Part shown: positions 7,704-16,932 of the stretch, piece by piece | Numbering within the stretch: position 1 is the first letter of the stretch | Layout of the letters: every line of letters starts with the position of its first letter | From: Rhodospirillales bacterium | GTDB lineage: Bacteria; Pseudomonadota; Alphaproteobacteria; UBA8366; JADFVY01 | Length of the DNA stretch: 48,336 nucleotides | Direction: 5' to 3' | NCBI GenBank assembly: GCA_020356105.1 | Contig: CP070634.1 | Location: 267,641 to 315,976 of the forward strand | Notes under the pieces: generated by a model | What the model was told of the DNA's origin: nothing | The model's input: only the letters and a program-made list of their open reading frames with translations | The model's database searches: none | Program-made: the position numbers and the translations under genes

Positions 7704-9086
7704 ATGGAACTCTTCGCGAATTTCTGGGACGGGCTGTTCTGGTTTCTCGTCCTTCTGACGCCGTTGGTCTTCGTCCACGAGCTGGGTCACTATCTCGTGG
7801 CCCGCTGGTGCGGAGTGCGTGTCGACGTATTCTCGATCGGGTTCGGGCCGGAGCTGTTCGGCTGGACCGCCAAGAGCGGCACCCGATGGAAGATCAGCGC
7901 GGTTCCGCTTGGCGGTTATATCAAGATGTTCGGTGAGCACGCGCTCGAGCGCGATACATCGGGACAGGTCCGCGAACTGACCGAAGAGGAGAAGGCGGTC
8001 TCCTTCGAACACAAGCGGCTATCGCAGCGGGCGGCGGTGGTGTTCGCGGGTCCGGCCGCCAATTACGTGTTTGCGATACTCGTCTTGGCGGTCATGTACA
8101 TGACCTTCGGACAGAGCTATACGCCGGCCGTGGTGGCGGCGGTGGCCCCGGAATCCGCGGCGGCGCGCGCCGGCATCGAACCCGGCGATCGCGTGATCAG
8201 CGTCGATGGCGATCCGCTCGAGCGATACGAGGACCTCGCCGGCCGGGTGGCGCTTCACCCCGGCGATCCAATCGAAGTCGAGATCGAGCGGGACGGTCGC
8301 ACCCTGGCGATGACGGTGACGCCGGATCCGGTCGAGATGAAGATGATCGACGACACGGTACAGACCGTCGGCACTCTCGGGGTCGGCCTGATACCGCCGG
8401 TGGTGGCGGAGGTGATCCCCGACAGTGCGGCCGCAGAGGCGGGGTTTCGAGTTGGCGATCGGGTCATGCAGATCGGTGACACCCCGATCGGACGGTTCGA
8501 AGAACTGCGGCAGATCGTATTGGCGGCGCCGGGCAAGCCTCTCGAGTTTCTGATCGCTCGAGACGGCGCGGAGATCAAGCTGACGGCCGTACCGAAGGCC
8601 GATGAGATCAGGACGGAGAGCGGCGACACGCAGCCGGTCGGCAGGCTGGGCGTCGCGGCCAAGGCACCGCCGACCGACATCGTCCGGCATGGTCCGACCA
8701 TGGCGCTCTGGCAGGCCACCAAACGGTCCGTGGAGATCACCGAGGGAACCCTGACCGGCCTGGCGCAGATCGCCATCGGTGCGCGGGACAGCAAGGAGAT
8801 GGGCGGACCGATCATGATCGCCCAGGTCTCGCGCAAGGTCGCCAAGCGGGGGGTGATCGACTTCATCGGCATGATGGTGCTGTTCTCGATCACGCTGGGT
8901 CTGATAAATCTGTTTCCCATACCCGTGCTCGATGGCGGGCATCTCGCCTTCTACGCCCTTGAAGCTATCCGGGGCCGCCCGCTGGGCGAGCGTGCGCAGG
9001 AATACGGCTTCAAGATCGGGCTGGCCCTCGTGCTCAGCCTCATGATATTCGTAATGGTGAACGACCTATTGCACCGCGTGTTGTGA
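7704..9086 (+). CDS. rseP: Site-2 membrane protease RseP
   Basis: Intramembrane zinc protease that cleaves anti-sigma factors and remnant signal peptides. Of 460 residues, HELGH at 25-29 in the first membrane segment supplies two zinc ligands and the catalytic Glu26; the third ligand is Asp410 in the PVLDGGH motif near the C-terminus. Two PDZ domains lie between (about 130-210 and 225-310). The start ATG is preceded by GGAAAGGTG. It lies between dxr and bamA, the usual position, 75 bases after dxr. No rseA or sigma-E gene is in the window, so its substrate here is unknown. Confidence 0.96.
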   Translation: MELFANFWDGLFWFLVLLTPLVFVHELGHYLVARWCGVRVDVFSIGFGPELFGWTAKSGTRWKISAVPLGGYIKMFGEHALERDTSGQVRELTEEEKAVSFEHKRLSQRAAVVFAGPAANYVFAILVLAVMYMTFGQSYTPAVVAAVAPESAAARAGIEPGDRVISVDGDPLERYEDLAGRVALHPGDPIEVEIERDGRTLAMTVTPDPVEMKMIDDTVQTVGTLGVGLIPPVVAEVIPDSAAAEAGFRVGDRVMQIGDTPIGRFEELRQIVLAAPGKPLEFLIARDGAEIKLTAVPKADEIRTESGDTQPVGRLGVAAKAPPTDIVRHGPTMALWQATKRSVEITEGTLTGLAQIAIGARDSKEMGGPIMIAQVSRKVAKRGVIDFIGMMVLFSITLGLINLFPIPVLDGGHLAFYALEAIRGRPLGERAQEYGFKIGLALVLSLMIFVMVNDLLHRVL

Positions 9087-9140
9087 CGCCCGCCGTCAGA
9101 TAACAAGCTGAACAAAGCCTCGCACGGGGAGGCATAGTCT

Positions 9141-11531
9141 TTGCGAAATTCGGTTGCCGTCCCGAGCGTCCTGCTCTGTGCCGTCATCCTCATATCGACA
9201 GTGGCAGGCGCTCAAGAGGGCACCGGTGTTCCTGTGATCGTGGCGCCGCCTGCGCGCGGCCAGGCTCAGGAAGCCCCGACCCAGACGGCACCGACCGGCG
9301 AAATCGGCCGGCCCGACGCGGTCCGGACACGGCTTGCGCGTATTGTCGTCGAGGGAAATCAGCGCATCGAGCAGGAGACGGTCGCGACCTACATGACGGT
9401 CCGCCCGGGCGATCCGTTCGGCCCGAAGGAAATCAACGATTCCCTCAAAAAACTCTTTGCGACAGGTCTTTTCGCGGATGTTGCGATCCGCGTCGAGGGC
9501 GCGGTGCTCATCGTGCGCGTCGTCGAGAATCCGATCATCAACCGGATTGCATTCGAGGGAAACAAGAGGATCGAGGACAGCACTCTCGGCCAGGAAGTCC
9601 AGTTGCGTCCGCGTGTTGTTTTCACCCGCACCAAGGCCCAGAACGACGTAGAGCGCATTCTCCAGGTCTACCGCAGGAACGGACGGTTCGGCGCGACCGT
9701 CGAGCCGAAGGTCATCATGCTCGAGCAGAACCGCGTCGACCTCGTATTCGAAATCAACGAGGGGCCATTGACCCGGGTTGCCCGCATCAGTTTCGTCGGC
9801 AATCAGCGGTTCTCCGATCGCACGCTGCGGGGTGAGATATTCACCCGTGAATCCCGCTGGTACCGGTTCTTTAGCACCGCTGACACATACGATCCGGACC
9901 AGTTGGCGTTCGACCAGGACATGTTGCGGCGCTTCTATTTGAACAAGGGATATGCAGATTTTCGGGTGCTCTCGGCGATTGCCGAGCTCTCGCCGGACAA
10001 GGATGCCTTTTTCATCACGATTACGATCGAGGAGGGCGAGCGCTACAAGTTCGGCAAGATCGACGTCCAGACCGCGATACCTGAACTGGATCCCGAACCC
10101 CTCCGAGATCTGGTGACGTTCGAGGAGGGTGACTGGTACGATGCGGAAGAGGTCGAAAACACGGTGCTTGCGCTGACCACCGAGGTTGGCAATTTCGGCT
10201 ACGCGTTTGTCGATATCCGCCCGCGCGTCACACGCGATCGCGAGCAGCGGATCATCGATATGGTCTTCGATGTCAAGGAGGGCCCGCGGGTCTTCGTCGA
10301 GCGGATAGATATCGGCGGCAATGTGCGGACGCTGGACCGTGTCATCCGCCGCGAGTTCCGGCTTGTCGAGGGTGACGCGTTCAACTCGGCCAAGCTCGAA
10401 CGCTCCCGAACCCGGGTCAACAATCTCGGATATTTCTCGCGCGTCGAGGTCAAGACCGAGGAGGGATCGGCGCCCGACCGCACGGTGATCAAGATCGACG
10501 TGGCCGAACGGTCGACGGGCGAACTCGGCTTCGGTGCGGGATATTCGACGACCGACGGTTTCCTTGCCAACGTGTCGCTGCGCGAGAGAAACCTGCTTGG
10601 CAAGGGGCAGGACATACGGGTAATGCTCACTCTGGGCCAGCGTCGCCAGGAATTCGATGTCGGCTTCACGGAGCGCTATTTTCTCGGCCGCGACCTTTCG
10701 GCGGGTGTCGACCTGTTCCGGCTGAGCGAGGACAACACCAATTTCAGCTCGTTCGAGAGCACCCGGACGGGTGGCAGCCTGCGGCTCGGATACGAGATCA
10801 ACGAGCGCTGGTCGCAGCGGCTTCGCTACACCCTGCGGCAAGATGACATCCGGATCATTATCGATGATCCGCCACCGTCACAGGCGATTCTGCAGCAGGA
10901 AGGCGTGACGCTGACGTCGCTGATCGGCCAGGATCTGACCTATGACCGCCGTGACAGCAGGATCAATCCGACCGAAGGTTATTTCGCGAGCCTCTCGGCC
11001 GATTACGCCGGTCTCGGGGGTGACCTCAACTATGTGCGGGGTCGCCTACGGCTCGGCTACTACCTGCCCATCACCGACGATATCATCGCGGGCCTGACCG
11101 GGGTTGTCGGGATCATCGAAGGGATCGATCAGGACATCCGCATCACCGACAATTTCTTCCTCGGCGGCGATAATCTGCGCGGGTTCGAGACGGCGGGTGT
11201 CGGGCCGCGCGATACGGCGACGGGAGACGCGCTCGGCGGCAAGAAGGTCGCCTACGGCTCGTTGCAGTTCCGCTTCCCGATCGGGCTGCCCGATGAATAC
11301 GGGATCGGCGGCAAGTTGTTCAGCGATTTCGGGACCCTGACGGATGCCGATTACGACCCGACTTTGAACCCGGACGTCAAGGACATTCCCTCGCTGCGGC
11401 TTACCTGGGGAACAGGATTGTCGTGGAATTCGCCAGTAGGACCGCTTAGTCTTGATTTTGCCTGGCCAATACGACAGGAAGACTTCGACAGGACCGAGGT
11501 ATTCCGGCTGCGCTTCGGCACAAGCTTCTGA
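9141..11531 (+). CDS. bamA: Outer-membrane protein assembly factor BamA, TTG start
   Basis: Central component of the BAM complex, which folds beta-barrel proteins into the outer membrane. The 796-residue protein has a signal peptide (hydrophobic about 8-22, AGA-QE cleavage), five POTRA domains (about 55-420) and a 16-strand barrel (about 440-796), ending in Phe as BAM substrates do. The barrel contains the conserved VRGF-like motif as LRGFETAGVGPR. The start codon is TTG, supported by GGGGAGG (9126-9132) 8 bases upstream and by the signal peptide beginning immediately. It precedes its functional partner skp by 16 bases. Confidence 0.96.
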   Translation: MRNSVAVPSVLLCAVILISTVAGAQEGTGVPVIVAPPARGQAQEAPTQTAPTGEIGRPDAVRTRLARIVVEGNQRIEQETVATYMTVRPGDPFGPKEINDSLKKLFATGLFADVAIRVEGAVLIVRVVENPIINRIAFEGNKRIEDSTLGQEVQLRPRVVFTRTKAQNDVERILQVYRRNGRFGATVEPKVIMLEQNRVDLVFEINEGPLTRVARISFVGNQRFSDRTLRGEIFTRESRWYRFFSTADTYDPDQLAFDQDMLRRFYLNKGYADFRVLSAIAELSPDKDAFFITITIEEGERYKFGKIDVQTAIPELDPEPLRDLVTFEEGDWYDAEEVENTVLALTTEVGNFGYAFVDIRPRVTRDREQRIIDMVFDVKEGPRVFVERIDIGGNVRTLDRVIRREFRLVEGDAFNSAKLERSRTRVNNLGYFSRVEVKTEEGSAPDRTVIKIDVAERSTGELGFGAGYSTTDGFLANVSLRERNLLGKGQDIRVMLTLGQRRQEFDVGFTERYFLGRDLSAGVDLFRLSEDNTNFSSFESTRTGGSLRLGYEINERWSQRLRYTLRQDDIRIIIDDPPPSQAILQQEGVTLTSLIGQDLTYDRRDSRINPTEGYFASLSADYAGLGGDLNYVRGRLRLGYYLPITDDIIAGLTGVVGIIEGIDQDIRITDNFFLGGDNLRGFETAGVGPRDTATGDALGGKKVAYGSLQFRFPIGLPDEYGIGGKLFSDFGTLTDADYDPTLNPDVKDIPSLRLTWGTGLSWNSPVGPLSLDFAWPIRQEDFDRTEVFRLRFGTSF

Positions 11532-11547
11532 AAGGGATTGGTCGAAT

Positions 11548-12132
11548 ATGATTATGTTCTCAAGGTCACCGGTTTTTCTATGTCTCCTCGCGGCCGCGAT
11601 ACTCTTGTGGCCGGCGGGCCGCACTGCGGTCGCGCAGAACCAGGCGAAGCCCCCCGTCATAGCAATGATCGATTTCGCAAAGGCGGTCCATGAATCGAAG
11701 GCGGGGCAAAGCCTGCGACAGCAGTTGGACAAGCAGCGCGCGATCTACGAAAAGGAGATCAAGAGCGGGGAGAGCAAGCTGGAAGAAGCGCAGCAGGAGT
11801 TGCAGCAGCAGCAGGCCGTACTCTCGCCGGAAGCTTTCGCCCGCAAGCGGCAGGAATTTCAGCAGCAGGTCGGCGAACTGCAGCGCAAGGCCCAGGACCG
11901 CAGGCGGATGCTGGATCAGATGCAGGGTGACGGGCTTCGTCAGATCGAAACGGAACTACGGGAAATCCTTGGTCAGCTGGTCAAGGAACGCGGCTACGAT
12001 ATCGTGATGAATGCCGGTGCGGGTGGCGGGCCGATCATTATGGCGGCCGGAGAGTTGTTCATCACCGACGAGGTGATCCAGCAGCTGAACAAGAAACTGC
12101 CCGCCGTGACGGTCAAGCCGCCGGCGAACTGA
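11548..12132 (+). CDS. skp: Periplasmic chaperone Skp/OmpH family
   Basis: Skp-type chaperones carry unfolded outer-membrane proteins across the periplasm to BamA. The 194-residue protein has a signal peptide (about 1-30, ending TAVAQ) and a long, charged, Gln-rich coiled-coil arm (about 60-135) that forms the tentacles of the trimer, then a short beta core. Start ATG 11548 chosen because the signal peptide begins there; AAAGGGATT lies upstream and the frame before it is bamA sequence in another frame. Placement right after bamA agrees with the function. Confidence 0.92.
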   Translation: MIMFSRSPVFLCLLAAAILLWPAGRTAVAQNQAKPPVIAMIDFAKAVHESKAGQSLRQQLDKQRAIYEKEIKSGESKLEEAQQELQQQQAVLSPEAFARKRQEFQQQVGELQRKAQDRRRMLDQMQGDGLRQIETELREILGQLVKERGYDIVMNAGAGGGPIIMAAGELFITDEVIQQLNKKLPAVTVKPPAN

Positions 12133-12136
12133 GCGC

Positions 12137-13165
12137 ATGGCGGACCCCCGCTTCTTTCGACGCACCGGGCCATTCCGGCTCGCCGATCTGGCCGACCAGT
12201 GCGGGGGAGAGCTGGCGACGGGCGTGGACCCGGATGCCGAGATCGTCGATGTCGCGCCACTCAGCACGGCTGGTCCCGACGAGATCAGCTTCTTCGATAA
12301 TTTGCGCTACAAGGCGGAAGTGAACGCCAGCAAGGCCGGCGCGTGCATAATGCAGCCCGAAAACACCGTACATGCGCCAAAGACGATGGCCTGCGTGTTG
12401 TCGCAGGATCCCTACAGGGCGTTCGCGCTGGTCGCCGGGCGCTTCTATCCCGACACGGCCCCGGCTGCCGGCGTCGACGCATCGGCCACGGTCAGCGATA
12501 GCGCCGTGCTGGGTGATGGAAGCAAGGTTTGCGCCGGCGCCGTCATTGGCGCCGAGGCGAAGATCGGCGCGCGTTGTCAGATCGGCGCGAATGCGGTCAT
12601 CGGCGACGCGGTGATCGTGGGTGACGATACGATTATCGGCGCGAATGCCGTCCTGTCCCATTGCGCCATCGGTGCCCGCGTCGTTATCGGCCCCGGCGTC
12701 TGTGTCGGTCAGCCCGGCTTCGGTTACGTCATCGACCCCGGGGGACATCATCTGGCGGTGCCGCAGCTCGGGCGAGTCATTGTCGAGGATGGGGTGGAGA
12801 TCGGCGCCAATTGCGCAATCGACCGTGGGTCTGGGCCGGATACCGTTATCGGCGCGGGCACGGTGATCGACAACCTTGTCCACGTAGCCCACAACGTGCA
12901 GATCGGTCGTGGTTGCGTGATTGCCGGCCAGTCGGGTATATCGGGCAGCACCAGGCTGGGCGACCTCGTTGTGATGGCCGGTCAGACGGGGTTGGCCGGG
13001 CATATCAAGATTGGCTCCGGTGTGCAGATCGGGGGGCAGAGCGGGGTTCTTAGCGATGTTCCACCCGGGCTGCGCGTCATGGGTACGCCGGCAAAGCCGG
13101 TGCGGGAGTTTTTCAGGGAAGTGGCAGTCCTGTCGCGTTTGGCGGGCAAGCGAAAGAGAACCTGA
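12137..13165 (+). CDS. lpxD: UDP-3-O-(3-hydroxyacyl)glucosamine N-acyltransferase
   Basis: Third step of lipid A synthesis: adds a second 3-hydroxyacyl chain (from acyl-ACP) to the glucosamine nitrogen. The 342-residue protein has an N-terminal uridine-binding domain (1-105, with [10 protein letters not shown]) followed by many hexapeptide repeats forming a left-handed beta-helix (about 110-300). The likely catalytic His252 is in VAHNVQIG. It begins 4 bases after skp. Length and order match the family. Confidence 0.97.
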   Translation: MADPRFFRRTGPFRLADLADQCGGELATGVDPDAEIVDVAPLSTAGPDEISFFDNLRYKAEVNASKAGACIMQPENTVHAPKTMACVLSQDPYRAFALVAGRFYPDTAPAAGVDASATVSDSAVLGDGSKVCAGAVIGAEAKIGARCQIGANAVIGDAVIVGDDTIIGANAVLSHCAIGARVVIGPGVCVGQPGFGYVIDPGGHHLAVPQLGRVIVEDGVEIGANCAIDRGSGPDTVIGAGTVIDNLVHVAHNVQIGRGCVIAGQSGISGSTRLGDLVVMAGQTGLAGHIKIGSGVQIGGQSGVLSDVPPGLRVMGTPAKPVREFFREVAVLSRLAGKRKRT

Positions 13166-13169
13166 TCGC

Positions 13170-13631
13170 ATGACAGACGATCCACCAGAAAATGGCGAAC
13201 TCGACATCAACGGGATCATACAGCGGATCCCGCATCGTTACCCTTTCCTGATGGTCGACAGGATCACCGAAATCGTGCCGCACGAAAGTGCGGTCGGCGT
13301 GAAATGCGTGACGGTCTCGGAACCACATTTTCAGGGACATTTCCCGGCAAGGCCGATCATGCCCGGGGTGCTGATCGTCGAGGCGATGGCGCAGACCGCG
13401 GGCGTTCTTGTTGTCCATTCGCTGGGTGAGGAGGGCCGGAACAAGCTCGTATACTTCATGTCGATCGATTCCGCCCGGTTCCGCAAGCCGGTCGTTCCCG
13501 GCGACGTCATGCACATACACGTCAGCAAGAAGCACAGCCGTGGCTCGGTTTGGAGATTCGAGGGCAAAGCAGTGGTCGACGGAAACGCCGTCGCGGATGC
13601 GACCTTCGCGGCCATGCTGGTCGATAAATGA
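13170..13631 (+). CDS. fabZ: 3-hydroxyacyl-ACP dehydratase FabZ
   Basis: Dehydrates 3-hydroxyacyl-ACP in fatty-acid elongation, competing with LpxA and LpxD for the same substrates, which explains its position among lpx genes. The 153-residue hot-dog protein has FQGHFPARPIMPGVLIVEAMAQ spanning residues 54-75, with His57 and Glu71 at the 14-residue spacing of the FabZ dyad. Start ATG 13170 lies 4 bases after lpxD; the open frame further upstream is lpxD in another frame. The stop overlaps the lpxA start as ATGA. Confidence 0.97.
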   Translation: MTDDPPENGELDINGIIQRIPHRYPFLMVDRITEIVPHESAVGVKCVTVSEPHFQGHFPARPIMPGVLIVEAMAQTAGVLVVHSLGEEGRNKLVYFMSIDSARFRKPVVPGDVMHIHVSKKHSRGSVWRFEGKAVVDGNAVADATFAAMLVDK

Positions 13632-14428
13632 CCGAGATCCACAAGACCGCTATCGTCGACAAGAAGGCAAATATCGGTGCGGGCGTTGCGATAGGCCCCT
13701 ATTGCATTGTCGGCTCGCAGGTCACGTTGGAGGATGGCGTCGAGCTGAAGTCGCATGTCGTCATCGACGGGCACACGACAATCGGTGCGCAATCGCGAGT
13801 GTTCCCCTTTGCCTCGATCGGATTGCCGCCACAGGACCTGAAATTCAGGGGCGAGCCATCGCGGCTGGTGATCGGCCGGAACAACGTGATTCGCGAATAT
13901 GTAACGATGAATCCGGGCACCGAGGGCGGCGGCATGGAGACCCGCATCGGCGATAACGGCCTCTTCATGATCGGTGCGCATGTGGCGCACGATTGTCGCG
14001 TTGGAAACAACGTCATCATGGTCAATAACGCAACGCTGGCCGGGCATGTGGTGGTCGAGGATTTCGCGATCATCGGGGGCCTGGCGGCGGTGCACCAGTT
14101 CGTGCGGATCGGCGCCCACGCGATGATCGGTGGCCTGTCGGGCGTCGAACAGGACGTCATTCCCTTCGGCACCGTCACCGGCGAGCGCGCCACCCTGTCC
14201 GGCCTCAATATCGTCGGCATGAAACGGCGTGGGTTCGAGCGGGCGGACATTCACGCATTGCGATCAGCTTTCAAGAGCATTTTCAACGAGAAGGGGACAC
14301 TGGCCGACCGGTTGGCCGATGCTCTTGATGGGCATGCGGGGAATGCGGCGGTCGAGGAGGTCATCGAATTCATTCGCGGTGAGTCCACGCGCGGCCTGAC
14401 CCGTCCGAAGTCGGAGAATGACGGCTAG
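13628..14428 (+). CDS. lpxA: UDP-N-acetylglucosamine acyltransferase
   Basis: First step of lipid A synthesis: moves a 3-hydroxyacyl chain from ACP to the 3-OH of UDP-GlcNAc. The 266-residue protein is a hexapeptide-repeat beta-helix (about 1-190) with a helical C-terminal cap. The catalytic His121 is in GAHVAHDCRVG (116-126). Overlaps fabZ by 4 bases (ATGA) and lpxI by 11, suggesting tight translational coupling. Confidence 0.97.
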   Translation: MTEIHKTAIVDKKANIGAGVAIGPYCIVGSQVTLEDGVELKSHVVIDGHTTIGAQSRVFPFASIGLPPQDLKFRGEPSRLVIGRNNVIREYVTMNPGTEGGGMETRIGDNGLFMIGAHVAHDCRVGNNVIMVNNATLAGHVVVEDFAIIGGLAAVHQFVRIGAHAMIGGLSGVEQDVIPFGTVTGERATLSGLNIVGMKRRGFERADIHALRSAFKSIFNEKGTLADRLADALDGHAGNAAVEEVIEFIRGESTRGLTRPKSENDG

Positions 14429-15239
14429 GCTCGGCATAGTTGCCGGCGGCGGCCGCCTGCCGAAACTGCTGATCGACGCGTGCCGCGAGTCCGGACGCGA
14501 TTTTTTTGTCTTGGCCCTGAAGGGGCAGGCCGATCCCGAGATCATCAATCAGGTTCCGCACGAATGGATCCGTATCGGTGCGGCGGGGAAGGGATTCGCA
14601 ATCTTGAAGCAGCAGGGTGTGCGGGAGCTGGTCATGGCCGGGCGCGTCCGCCGCCCCACGCTGCGGGACCTGCGCCCCGACATGCGGGTGGCCCGGTTCT
14701 TTGCCAGGCTGGGCAAGCGGGGTCTTGGCGACGATGGTCTGCTGCGCGCGGTAATCGATGAGGTGGAGGGTGAGGGATTCCGGGTTGTCGGAATTGGCGA
14801 TCTTCTGCCCGCGCTTCACGCGGAAGAGGGGGTGCTGGGGCGGGTCCGTCCCGACGCTCAGGCGGAAGAGGATATCGCACGGGGGAGAGCCGTTCTGTCC
14901 GCCCTGGCCGATACGGATGTCGGTCAAGCGGTTGTCGTGCAGCAGGGCATCGTTCTGGGAATCGAGGCCGTTGAGGGCACCGACGCATTGTTGGAGCGCT
15001 GCGGTGCGCTGAAGCGCAAGGGGCCGGGCGGCGTGCTCGTCAAGTTCAGCAAGAGGGGACAGGAAACAAGGGTCGATATGCCGACCATCGGTCCTGGCAC
15101 CGTCTCTAGTGCCGCCCGCGCCGGCTTGCGGGGCATTGCCGTCGAGGCTGGTGCCACGATCATCGTCGATCAGGACGAACTGGCTGAAGCCGCCGACCGG
15201 GCCGACCTGTTTGTCGTCGGTATCGCCGCCGATCAATGA
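14418..15239 (+). CDS. lpxI: UDP-2,3-diacylglucosamine pyrophosphatase LpxI
   Basis: Hydrolyses UDP-2,3-diacylglucosamine to lipid X and UMP, the step done by LpxH in E. coli. The 273-residue protein is of the DUF1009 family: an N-terminal domain starting LGIVAGGGRLPKL (5-17) and a C-terminal domain with VEGTDALLERC (185-195) and RVDMPTIGPGTV (218-229), whose Asp220 probably matches the essential Asp of Caulobacter LpxI. Start ATG lies inside lpxA; stop overlaps lpxB as ATGA. LpxI instead of LpxH is typical of alphaproteobacteria. Confidence 0.95.
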   Translation: MTARLGIVAGGGRLPKLLIDACRESGRDFFVLALKGQADPEIINQVPHEWIRIGAAGKGFAILKQQGVRELVMAGRVRRPTLRDLRPDMRVARFFARLGKRGLGDDGLLRAVIDEVEGEGFRVVGIGDLLPALHAEEGVLGRVRPDAQAEEDIARGRAVLSALADTDVGQAVVVQQGIVLGIEAVEGTDALLERCGALKRKGPGGVLVKFSKRGQETRVDMPTIGPGTVSSAARAGLRGIAVEAGATIIVDQDELAEAADRADLFVVGIAADQ

Positions 15240-16393
15240 GCACGACGCCGACGGTTTTCATCATTGCGGGCGAGCCGTCCGGCGATGTGCTGGGCGGAAG
15301 GCTGATGGCGGCGCTATCTCAAATGACGGGGGGGGCCATTCGGTTCGCCGGAATCGGCGGCGAGTCGATGCACGCTCAGGGCCTCGACACGCTCGTCCCG
15401 ATGGACGAGCTTTCGGTGATGGGGCTGGCTGAAATCGTCCCGCACCTGCCACGTCTGCTGCGACACATCCGGCGGGCGGCCGCCGCGGTCGACGATGTCG
15501 CGCCGGACGCCCTGATCACCATCGACTCACCGGACTTCACGCGCCGCGTCGCACGGCGCGTGCGCAACCGCTCGATTCCCAGGATTCATTACGTGGCGCC
15601 GACAGTTTGGGCGTGGCGGCCCGGCCGTGCCAAGGGCTTCGCGCAGGATTTCACGCACCTCCTCGCCTTGCTTCCGTTCGAGCCGCCATTGTTCGAGCAG
15701 GCCGGCCTGCCGTGCACGTTCACTGGCCATCCCGTTGTCGAGGCCGGTGCCCGGAGCGGCGATGGCACGGGGTTTCGCGCCCGCCACGGCGTGCCCGCCG
15801 ATGCCCCGACGATCTGCGTACTGCCGGGCAGCCGGCGCGGCGAGGTGGCGCGTCTGGCGGACGATTTCGGGGCGACGCTGGAGTTGTGCCACCGCCGCAT
15901 GTCCGCAATGCGCGTCGTCATCCCGACGGTGCCCGGGGTCGCCGACATGGTTGAACGCCGTGCCGCGGGCTGGCCCGGCTCACCCCTCGTGATCCATGGC
16001 GAGGCGGCGCGATATGACGCGATGGCCGCCTCGAACGTTGCCCTTGCCGCGTCAGGAACCGTGGCGCTGGAGCTGGCGGTTGCCGGGGTCCCGGCGGTCA
16101 TTGCCTATCGGGTGGCGCCGCTGACGCATTTCCTCCTGCGACGCATGGTGACCGTGCAATACGCGAACCTCATCAACATCATCGAGAATCGCGAAATCGT
16201 ACCGGAGCTGATTCAGGACGACTGCCGGCCGGATCGTCTCGCGCAGGAGATCGAGCGTCTCCTCGGCCCGGCCGGAGAGGCCCAGCTCGAGGCGAGCCAG
16301 CCGGCGCTCCGCCAGCTCGGGGTGGGCGGCGAGCCGCCAAGCCGTCGCGCGGCACGCACGATTCTTGACATAATCGGGGCTGCTGCGTCATGA
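15236..16393 (+). CDS. lpxB: Lipid A disaccharide synthase
   Basis: Glycosyltransferase family 19 enzyme joining lipid X to UDP-diacylglucosamine to give the lipid A disaccharide at the inner-membrane surface. The 385-residue protein has the N-terminal FIIAGEPSGDVLGGRLM (8-24), the YVAPTVWAWRPGRAK segment, and the C-terminal nucleotide-binding PGSRRGEV and AASGTVALELAVAGVPAVIAY-like region. Its direct substrate is made by the gene before it. Start ATG overlaps the lpxI stop. Confidence 0.97.
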   Translation: MSTTPTVFIIAGEPSGDVLGGRLMAALSQMTGGAIRFAGIGGESMHAQGLDTLVPMDELSVMGLAEIVPHLPRLLRHIRRAAAAVDDVAPDALITIDSPDFTRRVARRVRNRSIPRIHYVAPTVWAWRPGRAKGFAQDFTHLLALLPFEPPLFEQAGLPCTFTGHPVVEAGARSGDGTGFRARHGVPADAPTICVLPGSRRGEVARLADDFGATLELCHRRMSAMRVVIPTVPGVADMVERRAAGWPGSPLVIHGEAARYDAMAASNVALAASGTVALELAVAGVPAVIAYRVAPLTHFLLRRMVTVQYANLINIIENREIVPELIQDDCRPDRLAQEIERLLGPAGEAQLEASQPALRQLGVGGEPPSRRAARTILDIIGAAAS

Positions 16394-16445
16394 ACGGACC
16401 CAGCCCTCGAATTGTAAATGCCACGATATCCGGAAAGGACGACTG

Positions 16446-16859
16446 ATGAGCGCCGACGGAGATTTCTCGAAGTTCCGGCTTCTTCACACGATGATTCGGG
16501 TCAAGAACCTTGAAAAGTCGATCGATTTTTACACCCGCCTGCTCGGGATGAAGCTGACCCGCCGCAAGGACTACCCGAGCGGCGAATTTACCCTGGCGTT
16601 CGTCGGCTACGGTGACGAGACCGATTCGACGGTCGTCGAGCTGACCCACAATTGGGGACAGCAGGAACCGTACGACCTGGGAACCGGCTTCGGTCATCTG
16701 GCGATCGGCGTGCCCGACATCTACAAGACGTGTGAGACTCTGGCGGCCGAGGGGGTCTCGATTCCCCGCCCGCCCGGGCCCATGAAGCACGGCGGCTCCG
16801 TGATCGCGTTCATCGAGGATCCGGATGGCTACAAGATCGAGCTGATCGAACGCGCCTGA
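16446..16859 (+). CDS. gloA: Lactoylglutathione lyase (glyoxalase I)
   Basis: Converts the methylglyoxal-glutathione hemithioacetal to S-lactoylglutathione. The 137-residue VOC-fold protein has the four metal ligands at His14, Glu65, His84 and Glu132, with spacings close to E. coli GloA (a nickel enzyme), and conserved RVKNLEKSIDFYTRLLGM (18-35). It lies 52 bases after lpxB with its own AAAGGA ribosome site, so it may be the tail of the envelope operon or separately expressed. Its 3' end faces gltA. Confidence 0.93.
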   Translation: MSADGDFSKFRLLHTMIRVKNLEKSIDFYTRLLGMKLTRRKDYPSGEFTLAFVGYGDETDSTVVELTHNWGQQEPYDLGTGFGHLAIGVPDIYKTCETLAAEGVSIPRPPGPMKHGGSVIAFIEDPDGYKIELIERA

Positions 16860-16900
16860 GGTCGGCAACCGGGGCACATGAGGCGGTAACGGATCATCGC

Positions 16901-16915
16901 CCGGCCGGCGGCCGG
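16901..16915. terminator. Hairpin between convergent gloA and gltA
   Basis: CCGGCC-GGC-GGCCGG (16901-16915) in the 73-base gap between the two converging genes, where a shared terminator is expected. No T-run on either side, so a weaker or factor-assisted stop is possible. Confidence 0.4.
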
Positions 16916-16932
16916 TTGGGCGCGCCCGGCCA

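Noticed and set aside
9096-10841. 581-codon minus-strand frame opposite bamA
   Set aside because: Antisense to a clear bamA; composition (Asp/Arg/Leu-rich, no motif) is that of a shadow frame.
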